Assembly: GCF_018619185.1 (NCBI RefSeq)
Contig: NZ_JAAXYC010000050.1
Span: forward strand, 1-35,906
DNA from: Streptomyces sp. McG3
Lineage (GTDB): Bacteria > Actinomycetota > Actinomycetes > Streptomycetales > Streptomycetaceae
Direction: 5' to 3'
Length of the DNA stretch: 35,906 nucleotides
Position numbers and translations under genes: made by a program. Positions within the stretch are counted from its first letter, which is position 1. The number at the start of each line of letters is the position of its first letter. This document shows, in pieces, positions 9,017 to 19,047 of this stretch. The notes below the pieces were generated by a model. The model had not been told where the DNA came from and made no database searches. It saw only the letters and a program-made list of their open reading frames with translations.

Positions 9017-9649
9017 ATGGGTCAGCCGGAAAGCCGGGAAAACCGCGAACCAGAGCAGTCCGAGCTTCCGCCGGGACAGCGCCTGCAACGCGGATGGCCG
9101 GTCACCCACTACGGGCCCGTTCCCAAGTTCAAGCCCGACCGCTGGGAGTTCCGGGTCTTCGGGGCCACCGCCGACGGTGACAAACACTGCTGGAGCCATC
9201 AGGAGTTCTCGGCGCTGCCGTTCTCCTCGGTCGTCGCCGATCTGCACTGCGTGACGAAGTTCAGCATGATCGGCGCCGAATGGGGCGGAACCCCCGCCCG
9301 TACGGTCCTCGAACTGGCACCGCCCGCCCCCGACGCCACCCATGTGATGGTCTGGGCGGAATACGGCTTCTCATCGAACCTGCGCCTCGACGACTTCGCC
9401 TCCGAGCACACCCTGTTCGCCACCCACAAGGACGGCGAACTCCTCACCGCCGAGCACGGCTTCCCGCTCCGCCTCGTCGTCCCGCACCTGTATGCCTGGA
9501 AGGGGCCGAAATGGGTCCGGGGCATCGAGTACATGACGGCGGACCGGCGCGGATTCTGGGAGGAGCGGGGCTACCACAACATCGGCGACCCCTGGGGCGA
9601 GCAGCGCTACTCCTACCAGGAGGAGCCCGGGGACGGCCCCGAGCTCTAG
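9017..9649 (+). CDS. Sulfite oxidase-like molybdopterin protein
   Basis: The 210-residue protein has the oxidoreductase molybdopterin-binding fold of sulfite oxidases and MsrP, without the extra C-terminal dimer domain. The expected molybdenum-ligating cysteine is Cys78 in ADLHCVTKFS. Further family motifs are VPKFKPDRWEF, MVWAEYGF, EHGFPLRLVVPHLYAWKGPKW, and the C-terminal ERGYHNIGDPW. No signal peptide is seen, so it is probably cytosolic. The physiological substrate is unknown. ATG at 9017 is the first in-frame start after a stop; GGAGG is only one base away, so initiation may be unusual or leaderless. The gene is monocistronic and convergent with nfo. Confidence 0.85.
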   Translation: MGQPESRENREPEQSELPPGQRLQRGWPVTHYGPVPKFKPDRWEFRVFGATADGDKHCWSHQEFSALPFSSVVADLHCVTKFSMIGAEWGGTPARTVLELAPPAPDATHVMVWAEYGFSSNLRLDDFASEHTLFATHKDGELLTAEHGFPLRLVVPHLYAWKGPKWVRGIEYMTADRRGFWEERGYHNIGDPWGEQRYSYQEEPGDGPEL

Positions 9650-9683
9650 GGCTTCTCGTCCGGATCGTGCCGGGCTCGGGGTC

Positions 9684-10556
9684 CTAGCTCTTGCGGGGCT
9701 TCCGCAGCTCCTTCAACCGGGCCACGTCCGCCGCGTGCCCCTCCTTGCCGCCGGGCGTCTCGATGACCAGCGGCACGCCCTCGGTCGCCGGATGGGTGAA
9801 CAGCTCCCGGAAGGGCTCCACCCCGATGTGACCGGCGCCGATGTTCTCGTGCCGGTCCTTGTGGGCGCCCACGACGTCCTTGGAGTCATTGGCGTGGATC
9901 AGCTTGAGCCGCCCCTCGCCGACCGTGTCCACCAGCAGGTCGAGCGTCTGCCGCATCCCCGAGGGGCCGGCCAGATCGTGCCCGGCGGCGTAGATGTGGC
10001 ACGTGTCCAGGCAGATGCCCAGCTTCGGGTGGGAGTCCAGCGCCTCGAAGTACGGACCGAAGTCCCAGGTCCGCGAGCAGAGCGAGGAGCCCTGGCCGGC
10101 CGTCGACTCCAGCAGTAGATCCGGGGAGTCGTCGTGGGTCAGCTCGTCCAGCAGCGGGCGCATGTGCTCGCGCACCTGGGCCAGCGCCTCGGCGCGAGGC
10201 CGTCCGCCGGTCGCCGAACCGGTGTGCACCACCACGCCCAGCGCGCCGATCTCCCGGGCCCGCCGCAGTGAGTGGCGCAGGGACTCCACGGACTTCTCGA
10301 CCGTCGCCTCGGTGTGCGAGCCGAAGTTGATCAGATACGGGGCATGGACGTACGCCGGGATCGAGGCCGCCCGGCACCCGGCCCGGAACAGTTCGTCCTG
10401 CGCCGGGTTCCCGGCGGGCGTGGCCCAGCCGCGCGGATTGGCCACGAAGACCTGTACGGTCTCCGCCGCCAGCTCCCGGGCGTACTCCAGGCCGACCTTG
10501 GCCAGGCCGCCGGCGACCGGAACGTGTCCGCCCACCGGGTTGCGCAGCGTGTGCAT
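9684..10556 (-). CDS. nfo: Endonuclease IV (AP endonuclease)
   Basis: This zinc-dependent endonuclease should cut DNA at abasic sites in base-excision repair. The AP2Ec TIM-barrel motifs appear in order: YVHAPYLIN, VVHTGS, LLLESTAGQG, GICLDTCHIYAAG, LIHANDSK, RHENIGAGHIG, and PLVIETPG at the end. These carry the His, Glu and Asp ligands of the trinuclear zinc site. The length is 290 residues. It starts only six bases after the kinase stop, so both are probably on one transcript with coupled translation. The pairing of a signalling kinase with a repair enzyme is a matter of location; no functional link can be read. Confidence 0.93.
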   Translation of the reverse strand: MHTLRNPVGGHVPVAGGLAKVGLEYARELAAETVQVFVANPRGWATPAGNPAQDELFRAGCRAASIPAYVHAPYLINFGSHTEATVEKSVESLRHSLRRAREIGALGVVVHTGSATGGRPRAEALAQVREHMRPLLDELTHDDSPDLLLESTAGQGSSLCSRTWDFGPYFEALDSHPKLGICLDTCHIYAAGHDLAGPSGMRQTLDLLVDTVGEGRLKLIHANDSKDVVGAHKDRHENIGAGHIGVEPFRELFTHPATEGVPLVIETPGGKEGHAADVARLKELRKPRKS

Positions 10557-10562
10557 ACGGTT

Positions 10563-12488
10563 CTAGAACCCCTTGGTCTTGATCGTGATCGTGGACCCCT
10601 CGGGGGCCTGCTCGCCGCCGTCCACGGACTGGCCGGCGATCGTGTCGCTGAAGGAGAGGAACGGCCGGTCGACCTTCACGTCGAAGCCCGCCTCCTCCAG
10701 GGTGCTCCGCGCCTCGTCTACGTCCCGGCCGGTGACGTCCGGGACGTCCAGCATCCGGGGGCCCTTGGAGACGGTCAGTTCGATCGTGTCGCCCTCGGCG
10801 GCCTCGGTCCCCCCGCCGGGGGACTGCTCGGCCACATCGCCCTCGGCCTCGGCGGAGTGGACCCGGCCCGGCAGCACCTCGGCCTTCAGCCCCTCGGCCG
10901 CCAGCTCGGCGGTGGCCTCCTCGGCGGAGAGCCCGCTGACGTCCGGGACGTCCACCGGGGCGCCCTTGCTGACGACGAGAGCCACGGCCGTGTCCGGGTT
11001 GCGGTCCGTGCCCGCGCGGGGATCCGTGCGGATCACCTCGCCGCGGCCCACGTCCTCGCTGAACTCCCTGGTCACCATCCCGGGGACCAGGCCCACCTTC
11101 TTCAGGGAGCGCCGGGCGTCCGCGAGCGAGCGGCCCACGGCATCGGGCACCCGCACGATCTCCGGACCCCGCGAGACGACCAGTCTCACCGAGCCGTTGC
11201 CCCGGATCCGGTCGCCCGAGGCGGGGTCGCTGCTCACGACCGAGCCCCGCTCGACGGTGTCGCTGAAGACCCGCTCCACACCCTTCAGCCCGAGCCCCTC
11301 GTCGGAGAGCCGCTGCTCGGCGGTCTGCTGGGTCTGGCCCAGCAGCGAGGGGACCTGGGTGAACTGCCCGGAGTTGATGTACCAGACGCCCGTTCCGATG
11401 CCCAGCGTCAGCAGTACGGCGGCGACCACCGTGATCAGCTTGCGGTGCGGCCCGCCGAACGGGCCGCGACGGCCGGTCCCGCGCCGGGGTGCGGTGGGTC
11501 CCGCGGGCGGCATCTCCAGACGGCTGGTGCGGTGCACGCCGTCGCCGTCCGCCGGGAGGGCCCGCGGGATCACGCTCGTACGGTCGTCCGCGCCGTCATG
11601 GGCATCCGACAGGGCCCCCGGCGGTACGGCGTCCAGCTCGGCGTCGGTCAGCGTGGCACGGGCCTCACGCGCCTCGGCCAGCAGCAGCACCGCGTCGTGC
11701 GGGCGCACCTCGGGATTGCGGGCGGTCGCGCTCGCCACCAGGCTGTCCAGCGCGACCGGGAGCCCCGGTACGACGGCGGACGGGGCCGGGACGTCGGAGT
11801 TGAGGTGCCGGTAGATGACCTGGGCGGCGTTCTCGCCGGTGTGCGGCTTGACGCCGGTCAGCATCTCGTAGAGCACGACCCCGCAGGCGTACACATCGCT
11901 GCGGGTGTCGGCGCTGCCGTGCTCGATCTGCTCGGGGGCCAGATACGACACGGTGCCCAGCAGGGAGCCGGTCGTGTCGGTGGCCGTACCGACCGCCCTG
12001 ACCAGGCCGAAGTCGGCGACCTTCACCCGGCCGTCGTCCCCTATCAGGACGTTCTCCGGCTTCATGTCGCGGTGCACGAACCCCGCCCGGTGCGCGGCGC
12101 CGAGCGCGGCGAGGACCGGCTCCAGGATGTCCAGCGCCGCCCGGGGCTGCAGGGCCCCGCGCTCGCGCAGCACGTCGCGCAGGGTGCAGCCCGCCACGTA
12201 CTCCATCGCGAGATAGACGTACGCGCCCTCGGCGCCCTGGTCGAAGACCGCGACGACATTGGGGTGCGCCAGGCGGGCCACCGACTTGGCCTCACGGATG
12301 AAGCGCTCGACGAACGAGACGTCGGTGGCGAGCGCCGGGTGCATCACCTTGAGGGCGAGCACCCGGTCCAGGCGGGTGTCCACGGCCCGGTAGACCGTGG
12401 CCATCCCGCCGACGGCGATGCGCGCCTCAATGCGATACCGGCCGTCGAGCAGCTGCCCGACGAGAGGGTCCTGGAGGGTCGTGTCCAC
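10563..12488 (-). CDS. PASTA-domain Ser/Thr protein kinase (PknB/PknL family)
   Basis: This is a membrane-bound eukaryotic-type kinase. Residues ~18-280 form the kinase domain, with the Gly-rich loop, ATP-binding Lys47, catalytic Asp141 in HRDMKPEN, DFG Asp159, and activation-loop threonines around 168-179. A juxtamembrane linker follows, then one membrane helix (~351-371) and four extracellular PASTA repeats (~375-641). Such repeats bind muropeptides or lipid II in related kinases. The GTG at 12488 has TAGACT six bases before it and no good ribosome site, suggesting leaderless translation. The gene lies close to an Rv2175c homologue; in M. tuberculosis Rv2175c is next to pknL and is its substrate, so this may be the PknL counterpart. 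M. tuberculosis PknL itself lacks PASTA repeats, so the match is by location and not by architecture. Confidence 0.93.
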   Translation of the reverse strand: MDTTLQDPLVGQLLDGRYRIEARIAVGGMATVYRAVDTRLDRVLALKVMHPALATDVSFVERFIREAKSVARLAHPNVVAVFDQGAEGAYVYLAMEYVAGCTLRDVLRERGALQPRAALDILEPVLAALGAAHRAGFVHRDMKPENVLIGDDGRVKVADFGLVRAVGTATDTTGSLLGTVSYLAPEQIEHGSADTRSDVYACGVVLYEMLTGVKPHTGENAAQVIYRHLNSDVPAPSAVVPGLPVALDSLVASATARNPEVRPHDAVLLLAEAREARATLTDAELDAVPPGALSDAHDGADDRTSVIPRALPADGDGVHRTSRLEMPPAGPTAPRRGTGRRGPFGGPHRKLITVVAAVLLTLGIGTGVWYINSGQFTQVPSLLGQTQQTAEQRLSDEGLGLKGVERVFSDTVERGSVVSSDPASGDRIRGNGSVRLVVSRGPEIVRVPDAVGRSLADARRSLKKVGLVPGMVTREFSEDVGRGEVIRTDPRAGTDRNPDTAVALVVSKGAPVDVPDVSGLSAEEATAELAAEGLKAEVLPGRVHSAEAEGDVAEQSPGGGTEAAEGDTIELTVSKGPRMLDVPDVTGRDVDEARSTLEEAGFDVKVDRPFLSFSDTIAGQSVDGGEQAPEGSTITIKTKGF

Positions 12489-12619
12489 CCCGAGAGTCTA
12501 CGAGCCGCCGCCGACACCCCGGACGGGCCGGGGCACTCCCGGGGCCGTTCCCTTACCGACCTGTGACAGGCCCACGCACCCGGGGCGATCCAAGCCCCTC
12601 TCCGGCGCTTGAGGAGCGG

Positions 12620-12646
12620 TGGTTCGGGGGCGCCGCCCCCGAACCA
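12620..12646 (-). terminator. Hairpin between thiG and the kinase
   Basis: TGGTTCGGGGGC (12620-12631) pairs with 12635-12646 around a three-base loop, just past the thiG stop. The flanking CCGGCGCTTGAGGAG resembles a motif common between Streptomyces genes. It separates the thi operon from the kinase gene. Confidence 0.8.
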
Positions 12647-12657
12647 GGAAGCGGCGC

Positions 12658-14872
<2,215 letters not shown>

Positions 14873-14881
14873 GAGTGTCCA

Positions 14882-14977
14882 GCCCCTCCCTTCGCCGGCA
14901 TGACCCGGAGCAGGTTCGTACGGTCGGAGGCCGTCCAGCCTCCCTCTCAGCCCGGTGCGTCCGGGCTCCCGCGAGTG
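14882..14977 (-). ncRNA. TPP riboswitch (THI element)
   Basis: Read on the minus strand, the leader contains the conserved segments GGGCTGAGAGGG, ACCTGCTCCGGGTCATGCC and GGCGAAGGGAG in the right order and spacing for a thiamine diphosphate aptamer. A variable P3 arm lies between them. The closing helix includes the GGGAGGGG that serves as the thiO ribosome site, so ligand binding should hide it and reduce translation. Confidence 0.95.
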
Positions 14978-15034
14978 TTCTACCTTGGCCAGCCTAGACC
15001 CCCTCGCCCGCAAGCCACCAAGGGAGCGCCCGCC

Positions 15035-15376
15035 ATGGCCCGTTCGCTCGACGGACTCGTCCTGTCACCCGTCGCCGACCAGGCCCCGGGCCAGGTCGGC
15101 ACCCGCACCCGCTTCACCTACCACGAGCTGGACGGCCGGATCTGGGCCGAGTACGCGGGCGGCGACGTGGTGCGCGGTCATCTCGTGGGCACCCGCGACG
15201 GGGACGCGCTGGACTTCCGGTACGTGCAGCTGAAGCAGGACGGAACGACCTCGTCCGGGCACTGCCTCTCCGCGGTCGTCGAGCTCGCCGACGGCCGGGT
15301 GCGGCTGGAGGAGCGGTGGGCCTGGGAGTCCCAGGAGGGCAGCGGCACCAGCGTGGTGGAACAGCTTCCTTCCTGA
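15035..15376 (+). CDS. Small conserved protein, function unknown
   Basis: This 113-residue soluble protein has the alternating pattern of a small beta-barrel, with short strands such as TRFTYHEL, IWAEYAGGDVVRGHLVG and LDFRYVQL. The C-terminal part is rich in Glu and Trp (RLEERWAWESQEGSGTSVVEQ). Similar proteins occur in Firmicutes and Bacteroidetes, where they have been labelled N-acetylglutamate synthase. There is no acetyltransferase motif to support that label. The ATG at 15035 has AGGGAG at 15021-15026. It is divergent from the thi operon. I cannot assign a function. Confidence 0.8.
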   Translation: MARSLDGLVLSPVADQAPGQVGTRTRFTYHELDGRIWAEYAGGDVVRGHLVGTRDGDALDFRYVQLKQDGTTSSGHCLSAVVELADGRVRLEERWAWESQEGSGTSVVEQLPS

Positions 15377-15435
15377 TCTTCCTCCTGAGCTCCTTCCCGA
15401 GGTGCTTCCCGGGTTCCTTCCCCGCACCCCCCTAC

Positions 15436-15450
15436 CTGACGGCCCGTCAG
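15436..15450. promoter_or_regulatory. Palindromic operator candidate before the FAD reductase
   Basis: CTGACGGCCCGTCAG has 7-bp arms around one central base and ends 17 bases before the reductase start. The form resembles TetR-family operators. No TetR gene lies next to it, so the regulator would act in trans. Confidence 0.5.
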
Positions 15451-15467
15451 TTGATTAAGGTGGACGG

Positions 15468-16709
15468 GTGAGCGAGCAGACGGAACAGCGGGCGGCGCGG
15501 CAGGCACGGCACGTCGTGGTCGTCGGGGCGGGCATGGCGGGCGTGCAGAGCGCCGTGGCCCTGCGCGAGGCGGGTTTCACCGGGTCCGTCACCCTGATCG
15601 GTGCCGAACCCCACCAGCCCTACGACCGCCCGCCGTTGTCCAAGGCCGTCCTGCTGGGCAAGGCCGAGGACTCCGCCTTCGACGTCGACTTCGAGGCGCT
15701 GGACATCACCCTGCGCCTCGGCCTGGACGTCACCGCCCTGCGCGCCGCCGACCACGTGCTGGACACCGCCGACGGGCCGGTGCCCTACGACGCCCTGGTC
15801 CTCGCGACCGGCGCGGAGCCCATGACCCTGCCCGGCGCCGATGGCGTGCCCGGCGTCCACCTGCTGCGCACCCTCGACGACGCCGCCCGGCTGCGGCCCG
15901 TCCTGGACCGGGGGCACGACGTGGTCGTCGTCGGGGCGGGCTGGATCGGCGCGGAGTTCGCCACCGCCGCCCGCGCCGCGGGCTGCGCCGTCACCGTCGT
16001 CGAGGCCGCCGCCCGTCCGCTCGCGGGCGCCCTGCCCGCCGAGGTGGCCGCCCCGATGGCCGCCTGGTACGCCGACAGCGGCGCCGAACTCCTCACCGGG
16101 ACCCGGGTCGACCGCGTCGAGGAGGGGGCCGTCGTCCTCGACGACGGCCGGGTCCTGCCCGCCGGGGCCGTGGTCGTAGGCATCGGCGCGCGCCCCGCCA
16201 CCCGCTGGCTCGCCGGCTCCGGGGTCGCGCTCGGCCCGGACGGCTCGGTCACCGCCGACAGCGCGCTGCGCACCTCGGTGCCCGATGTGTACGCGGTCGG
16301 GGACTGCGCCTCCTTCCCCTCCGCCCGCTACGGGACACGCCTGCTGGTCCACCACTGGGACAACGCCCTCCAGGGCCCGCGCACCGCGGCCGCCGCGATC
16401 ATGGCCGCACAGGACGGGGGACCGCTCCCCGTCTACGACCCCGTCCCGTACTTCTGGTCCGAGCAGTTCGGCCGCTTCGTGCAGTACGCCGGCCACCACG
16501 CGGACGCCGACGCCCTGGTGTGGCGCGGCGACGGGGCGGACGCCGCCTGGTCGGTGTGCTGGCTGCGCGACGGCGCGCTGGTGGCCGTGCTCGCCGTGGG
16601 CCGCCCGCGCGACCTCGCCCAGGGGCGCAGGCTCATCGGGTCGGGGGCCGTCCTCGACCCGGAGAAGGTGGCCGACCCCGCCGTACCGCTGAAGTCCGCC
16701 GCCCTGTGA
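15468..16709 (+). CDS. NAD(P)/FAD-dependent reductase (ferredoxin reductase type)
   Basis: This flavoprotein resembles ferredoxin and rubredoxin reductases that pass electrons from NAD(P)H to an iron-sulfur carrier. The FAD fold starts at VVVVGAGMAGVQSA. The family signature EPHQPYDRPPLSK follows, then LVLATGAEP, the NAD fold VVVVGAGWIGAEFA near residue 150, and the FAD-closing motif DVYAVGDCAS near residue 275. A C-terminal reductase domain completes 413 residues. The GTG at 15468 has a weak AAGG before it. The partner ferredoxin is not adjacent, so the pathway is unknown. A palindrome overlaps the likely promoter. Confidence 0.88.
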   Translation: MSEQTEQRAARQARHVVVVGAGMAGVQSAVALREAGFTGSVTLIGAEPHQPYDRPPLSKAVLLGKAEDSAFDVDFEALDITLRLGLDVTALRAADHVLDTADGPVPYDALVLATGAEPMTLPGADGVPGVHLLRTLDDAARLRPVLDRGHDVVVVGAGWIGAEFATAARAAGCAVTVVEAAARPLAGALPAEVAAPMAAWYADSGAELLTGTRVDRVEEGAVVLDDGRVLPAGAVVVGIGARPATRWLAGSGVALGPDGSVTADSALRTSVPDVYAVGDCASFPSARYGTRLLVHHWDNALQGPRTAAAAIMAAQDGGPLPVYDPVPYFWSEQFGRFVQYAGHHADADALVWRGDGADAAWSVCWLRDGALVAVLAVGRPRDLAQGRRLIGSGAVLDPEKVADPAVPLKSAAL

Positions 16710-16729
16710 CGGACCCCGGAACCGCCGGG

Positions 16730-16748
16730 CCGACCCCCGTACGGTCGG
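16730..16748 (+). terminator. Short hairpin after the reductase
   Basis: CCGACC (16730-16735) pairs with GGTCGG (16743-16748) over a seven-base loop, with a possible GGG/CCC extension beyond a mismatch. It is the only terminator candidate before the next gene. Confidence 0.45.
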
Positions 16749-16791
16749 ACCCGGCTACCGGCTGTCGGTCCTGGATGGCACGCTTGTCCCT

Positions 16792-17157
16792 GTGACCGAG
16801 ATTGACGCAAAGACCGATGCTCTCGTCCCCGCCTGGCTCCACCTCCCCGACATCGCGGAAATGCTCGATGTCCAGGTGACGCGCGTACGGCAGCTGGTCA
16901 AGGAAGGCCAGCTCATCGCCGTACGCCGTGGTGAGAACCGGGCGCTCCAGGTGCCCGCCGCCTTCATCGACGGCGACAAGGTGGTCAAGGGCCTCTCCGG
17001 CACCCTGACCCTCCTGAGGGACGACGGCTATTCCGACGAAGAGATGCTGGAGTGGCTCTTCACTCCCGACCCGACCCTGCCCGGCACCCCCGCGCAGGCG
17101 CTGAGCGAGAATCGCGGTACGGAGGTGAAGCGCCGCGCCCAGGCGCTCGCCGTCTGA
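16792..17157 (+). CDS. Rv2175c-family DNA-binding protein
   Basis: This 121-residue protein has a winged helix-turn-helix of the excisionase/MerR type near the N terminus (LPDIAEMLDVQVTRVRQLVKEGQL). It ends with the Rv2175c signature GYSDEEMLEWLFTPDPTL and a basic tail, VKRRAQALAV. M. tuberculosis Rv2175c binds DNA weakly and is phosphorylated by PknL on an N-terminal threonine, which blocks DNA binding. Thr8 of this protein is a possible equivalent. A PASTA kinase lies 4.3 kb away. GTG at 16792 has no ribosome site and may be leaderless. Target genes are unknown. Confidence 0.85.
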   Translation: MTEIDAKTDALVPAWLHLPDIAEMLDVQVTRVRQLVKEGQLIAVRRGENRALQVPAAFIDGDKVVKGLSGTLTLLRDDGYSDEEMLEWLFTPDPTLPGTPAQALSENRGTEVKRRAQALAV

Positions 17158-17177
17158 CCGACACGACAGGAAGCGGA

Positions 17178-17204
17178 GCACGGGCCGCCCGGCGCGGCCC
17201 GTGC
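17178..17204 (+). terminator. Hairpin between the Rv2175c homologue and thiE
   Basis: GCACGGGCCGC (17178-17188) pairs perfectly with GCGGCCCGTGC (17194-17204) over a five-base loop. It starts 21 bases after the stop and ends 28 bases before thiE. It could instead shape the thiE leader. Confidence 0.75.
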
Positions 17205-17232
17205 ACCGTCACGACCACGGGGGAGTCCACCC

Positions 17233-17883
17233 ATGTCCACGCCTCGCGAGCGACTGTCCGATGCCCGGCTCTACCTGTGCACGGACGCCCGCAAGCTCCA
17301 GGGTGACCTCCCCGCCTTCCTGGACGCCGTGCTCGCCGCCGGCGTCGACATCGTCCAGCTCCGGGACAAGGGCATGGAGGCCGCCGAGGAGCTGGAGCAC
17401 CTCGCCGTGTTCGCCGACGCCTGCCGCCGGCACGGCAAGCTCCTCGCGGTGAACGACCGCGCCGACGTCGCCCACGCCATCGGCGCCGACGTGCTCCACC
17501 TCGGCCAGGGCGACCTCCCGGTCCCCGCCGCGCGGGCGATCATCGGCGCCGACCGGCTGATCGGCCGCTCCACGCACGCCGAGGCCGAGGTCGACGCGGC
17601 GCTCGCCCAGGACGGTGTGGACTACTTCTGCACGGGCCCCTGCTGGCCCACCCCCACCAAACCCGGCCGCCACGCCCCCGGCCTCGACCTCGTGCGCTAC
17701 ACCGCCTCCCTCGGCGGGTCACGGCCCTGGTTCGCGATCGGCGGGATCGACGCGGGCAATCTGGACCAGGTGCTGGACGCCGGAGCCCGCCGTGTCGTCG
17801 TCGTCCGGGCCATCACCGAGGCCGGCGATCCGGCCGCCGCCACCGCCGACCTGGCCCGACGCGTCAGGGCCCGCGCGCTCTGA
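17233..17883 (+). CDS. thiE: Thiamine phosphate synthase
   Basis: ThiE joins the pyrimidine and thiazole phosphates to form thiamine monophosphate. The TIM-barrel motifs are clear: the pyrophosphate-site [54 protein letters not shown] and [19 protein letters not shown]. There are 216 residues. ATG at 17233 follows GGGGGAG with good spacing. It is separated from the thiO-thiS-thiG operon by about 2.4 kb on the opposite strand. No TPP riboswitch is visible upstream, so its control differs from that operon. Confidence 0.95.
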   Translation: MSTPRERLSDARLYLCTDARKLQGDLPAFLDAVLAAGVDIVQLRDKGMEAAEELEHLAVFADACRRHGKLLAVNDRADVAHAIGADVLHLGQGDLPVPAARAIIGADRLIGRSTHAEAEVDAALAQDGVDYFCTGPCWPTPTKPGRHAPGLDLVRYTASLGGSRPWFAIGGIDAGNLDQVLDAGARRVVVVRAITEAGDPAAATADLARRVRARAL

Positions 17884-17903
17884 GTCCTCCGCACGCCGAC
17901 CGA

Positions 17904-17926
17904 CGGGCCGGCCTCGCGGCGGCCCG
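17904..17926 (+). terminator. Hairpin after thiE
   Basis: CGGGCCG (17904-17910) pairs with CGGCCCG (17920-17926) over a nine-base loop, 20 bases past the thiE stop. It runs into a tandem repeat that can form further alternative stems. Confidence 0.5.
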
Positions 17927-17968
17927 CCTGTCGGCCCGCGTACCGACCCGCCTGCCGGCCCGCACGCC
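17921..17968. repeat. Degenerate 12-bp tandem repeat, four copies
   Basis: The units GGCCCGCCTGTC, GGCCCGCGTACC, GACCCGCCTGCC and GGCCCGCACGCC follow one another without gaps. The first five bases (GRCCCGC core) are best conserved. The repeat lies between the thiE terminator and the metF promoter. Confidence 0.7.
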
Positions 17969-17989
17969 CATGCGGGACATCTCGGGCGC

Positions 17990-18008
17990 TTGTCCGAGGG
18001 ATGGACAA
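17990..18008. promoter_or_regulatory. Inverted repeat upstream of the metF promoter
   Basis: TTGTCC and GGACAA flank a seven-base spacer. The site ends 36 bases before the proposed -35, a suitable place for an activator or for an upstream repressor site. No known methionine-regulator consensus is recognised. Confidence 0.4.
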
Positions 18009-18044
18009 CAGTCCGGCAAAACGAGACAAAGTCGGTTGCTCCGG

Positions 18045-18074
18045 TTGGGGGAGCGTCCACCCCCTGGTTAACCT
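18045..18074 (+). promoter_or_regulatory. metF promoter, leaderless arrangement
   Basis: TTGGGG (18045-18050) and TAACCT (18069-18074) are 18 bases apart. The -10 ends six bases before the metF ATG, so the transcript should start at the A of the start codon. No Shine-Dalgarno sequence is present. Confidence 0.55.
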
Positions 18075-18080
18075 CCCCTT

Positions 18081-18998
18081 ATGGCCCTTGGCACACCCTC
18101 CACCAGGACGGATCACGCGCGCACCGTGCGTGACCTGCTAGCGACCGGCAGGACGTCGTACTCCTTCGAGTTCTGGGCGCCCAAGACGGAGAAGGGCGAG
18201 CGGAACCTCTGGAACGCGCTCCGCCGCGTCGAGGCGGTCCGTCCCAGCTTCGTCTCCGTGACGTACGGCGCCGGCGGCTCCACCCGCGCCGGGACGGTCC
18301 GGGCCACCCAGCGGATCGCCGCCGACTCCACCCTCACCCCGGTCGCCCACCTCACCGCGGTGAACCACTCCGTCGCCGAGCTGCGCAACATGGTCGGGCA
18401 GTACGCCGACGCGGGCATCAGGAACATCCTCGCGGTCCGCGGCGACCCGCCGGGCGACCCGATGGGCGAGTGGGTCGAGCACCCGCAGGGGGTGAAGTAC
18501 GCCGCCGACCTGGTCCGTCTCATCAAGGAATCGGGCGACTTCTGCGTAGGCGTGGCGGCATTTCCCGAAATGCACCCCCGGTCGTCCGACTGGGAGACGG
18601 ACATCGGCCATTTCGTGGACAAGTGCCGGGCGGGCGCGGATTATGCGATCACCCAGATGTTCTTCCGCCCGGAGGACTATCTCCGGATGCGTGACCGTGT
18701 GGTCGCCGCGGGTTGCGAAACGCCGGTGATCCCCGAGGTCATGCCCCTTACCAGCGTGAAGCAATTGGAAAGGTTCTCCCAGCTCAGCAACGCGACCGTG
18801 CCCGCGTCGTTGAAAGAGCGCATCCTCGCGGCCAAGGACGATCCAGCCGCTGTACGCTCCATTGGCATCGAGTTCGCAACGGAGTTCTGCGCGAAGCTGC
18901 TGTCCGAGGGTGTGCCCGGACTGCACTTCATCACGCTCAACAACTCGACGGCTACGCTCGAAATCTACGAAAAACTCGGACTGCACAAGCAGTCGTGA
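18081..18998 (+). CDS. metF: 5,10-methylenetetrahydrofolate reductase
   Basis: MetF is the FAD enzyme that reduces methylenetetrahydrofolate to methyltetrahydrofolate, the methyl donor for methionine. Motifs include [14 protein letters not shown] with the catalytic Glu, [33 protein letters not shown] for the folate site, FPEMHP and [13 protein letters not shown]. The length of 305 residues is normal for the bacterial form, which lacks the eukaryotic regulatory domain. The start codon sits directly after a -10 box, so translation is probably leaderless. I see no cobalamin or SAM riboswitch in the upstream region. Confidence 0.95.
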   Translation: MALGTPSTRTDHARTVRDLLATGRTSYSFEFWAPKTEKGERNLWNALRRVEAVRPSFVSVTYGAGGSTRAGTVRATQRIAADSTLTPVAHLTAVNHSVAELRNMVGQYADAGIRNILAVRGDPPGDPMGEWVEHPQGVKYAADLVRLIKESGDFCVGVAAFPEMHPRSSDWETDIGHFVDKCRAGADYAITQMFFRPEDYLRMRDRVVAAGCETPVIPEVMPLTSVKQLERFSQLSNATVPASLKERILAAKDDPAAVRSIGIEFATEFCAKLLSEGVPGLHFITLNNSTATLEIYEKLGLHKQS

Positions 18999-19047
18999 CC
19001 GGTCGTACCCGCCGCCGACGCGGCTACGGCCGAAGGAGGGGGCGGGC

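Noticed and set aside
10272..12566. 764-codon plus-strand frame opposite the kinase
   Set aside because: It is a mirror of the kinase reading frame; the kinase has every catalytic motif.
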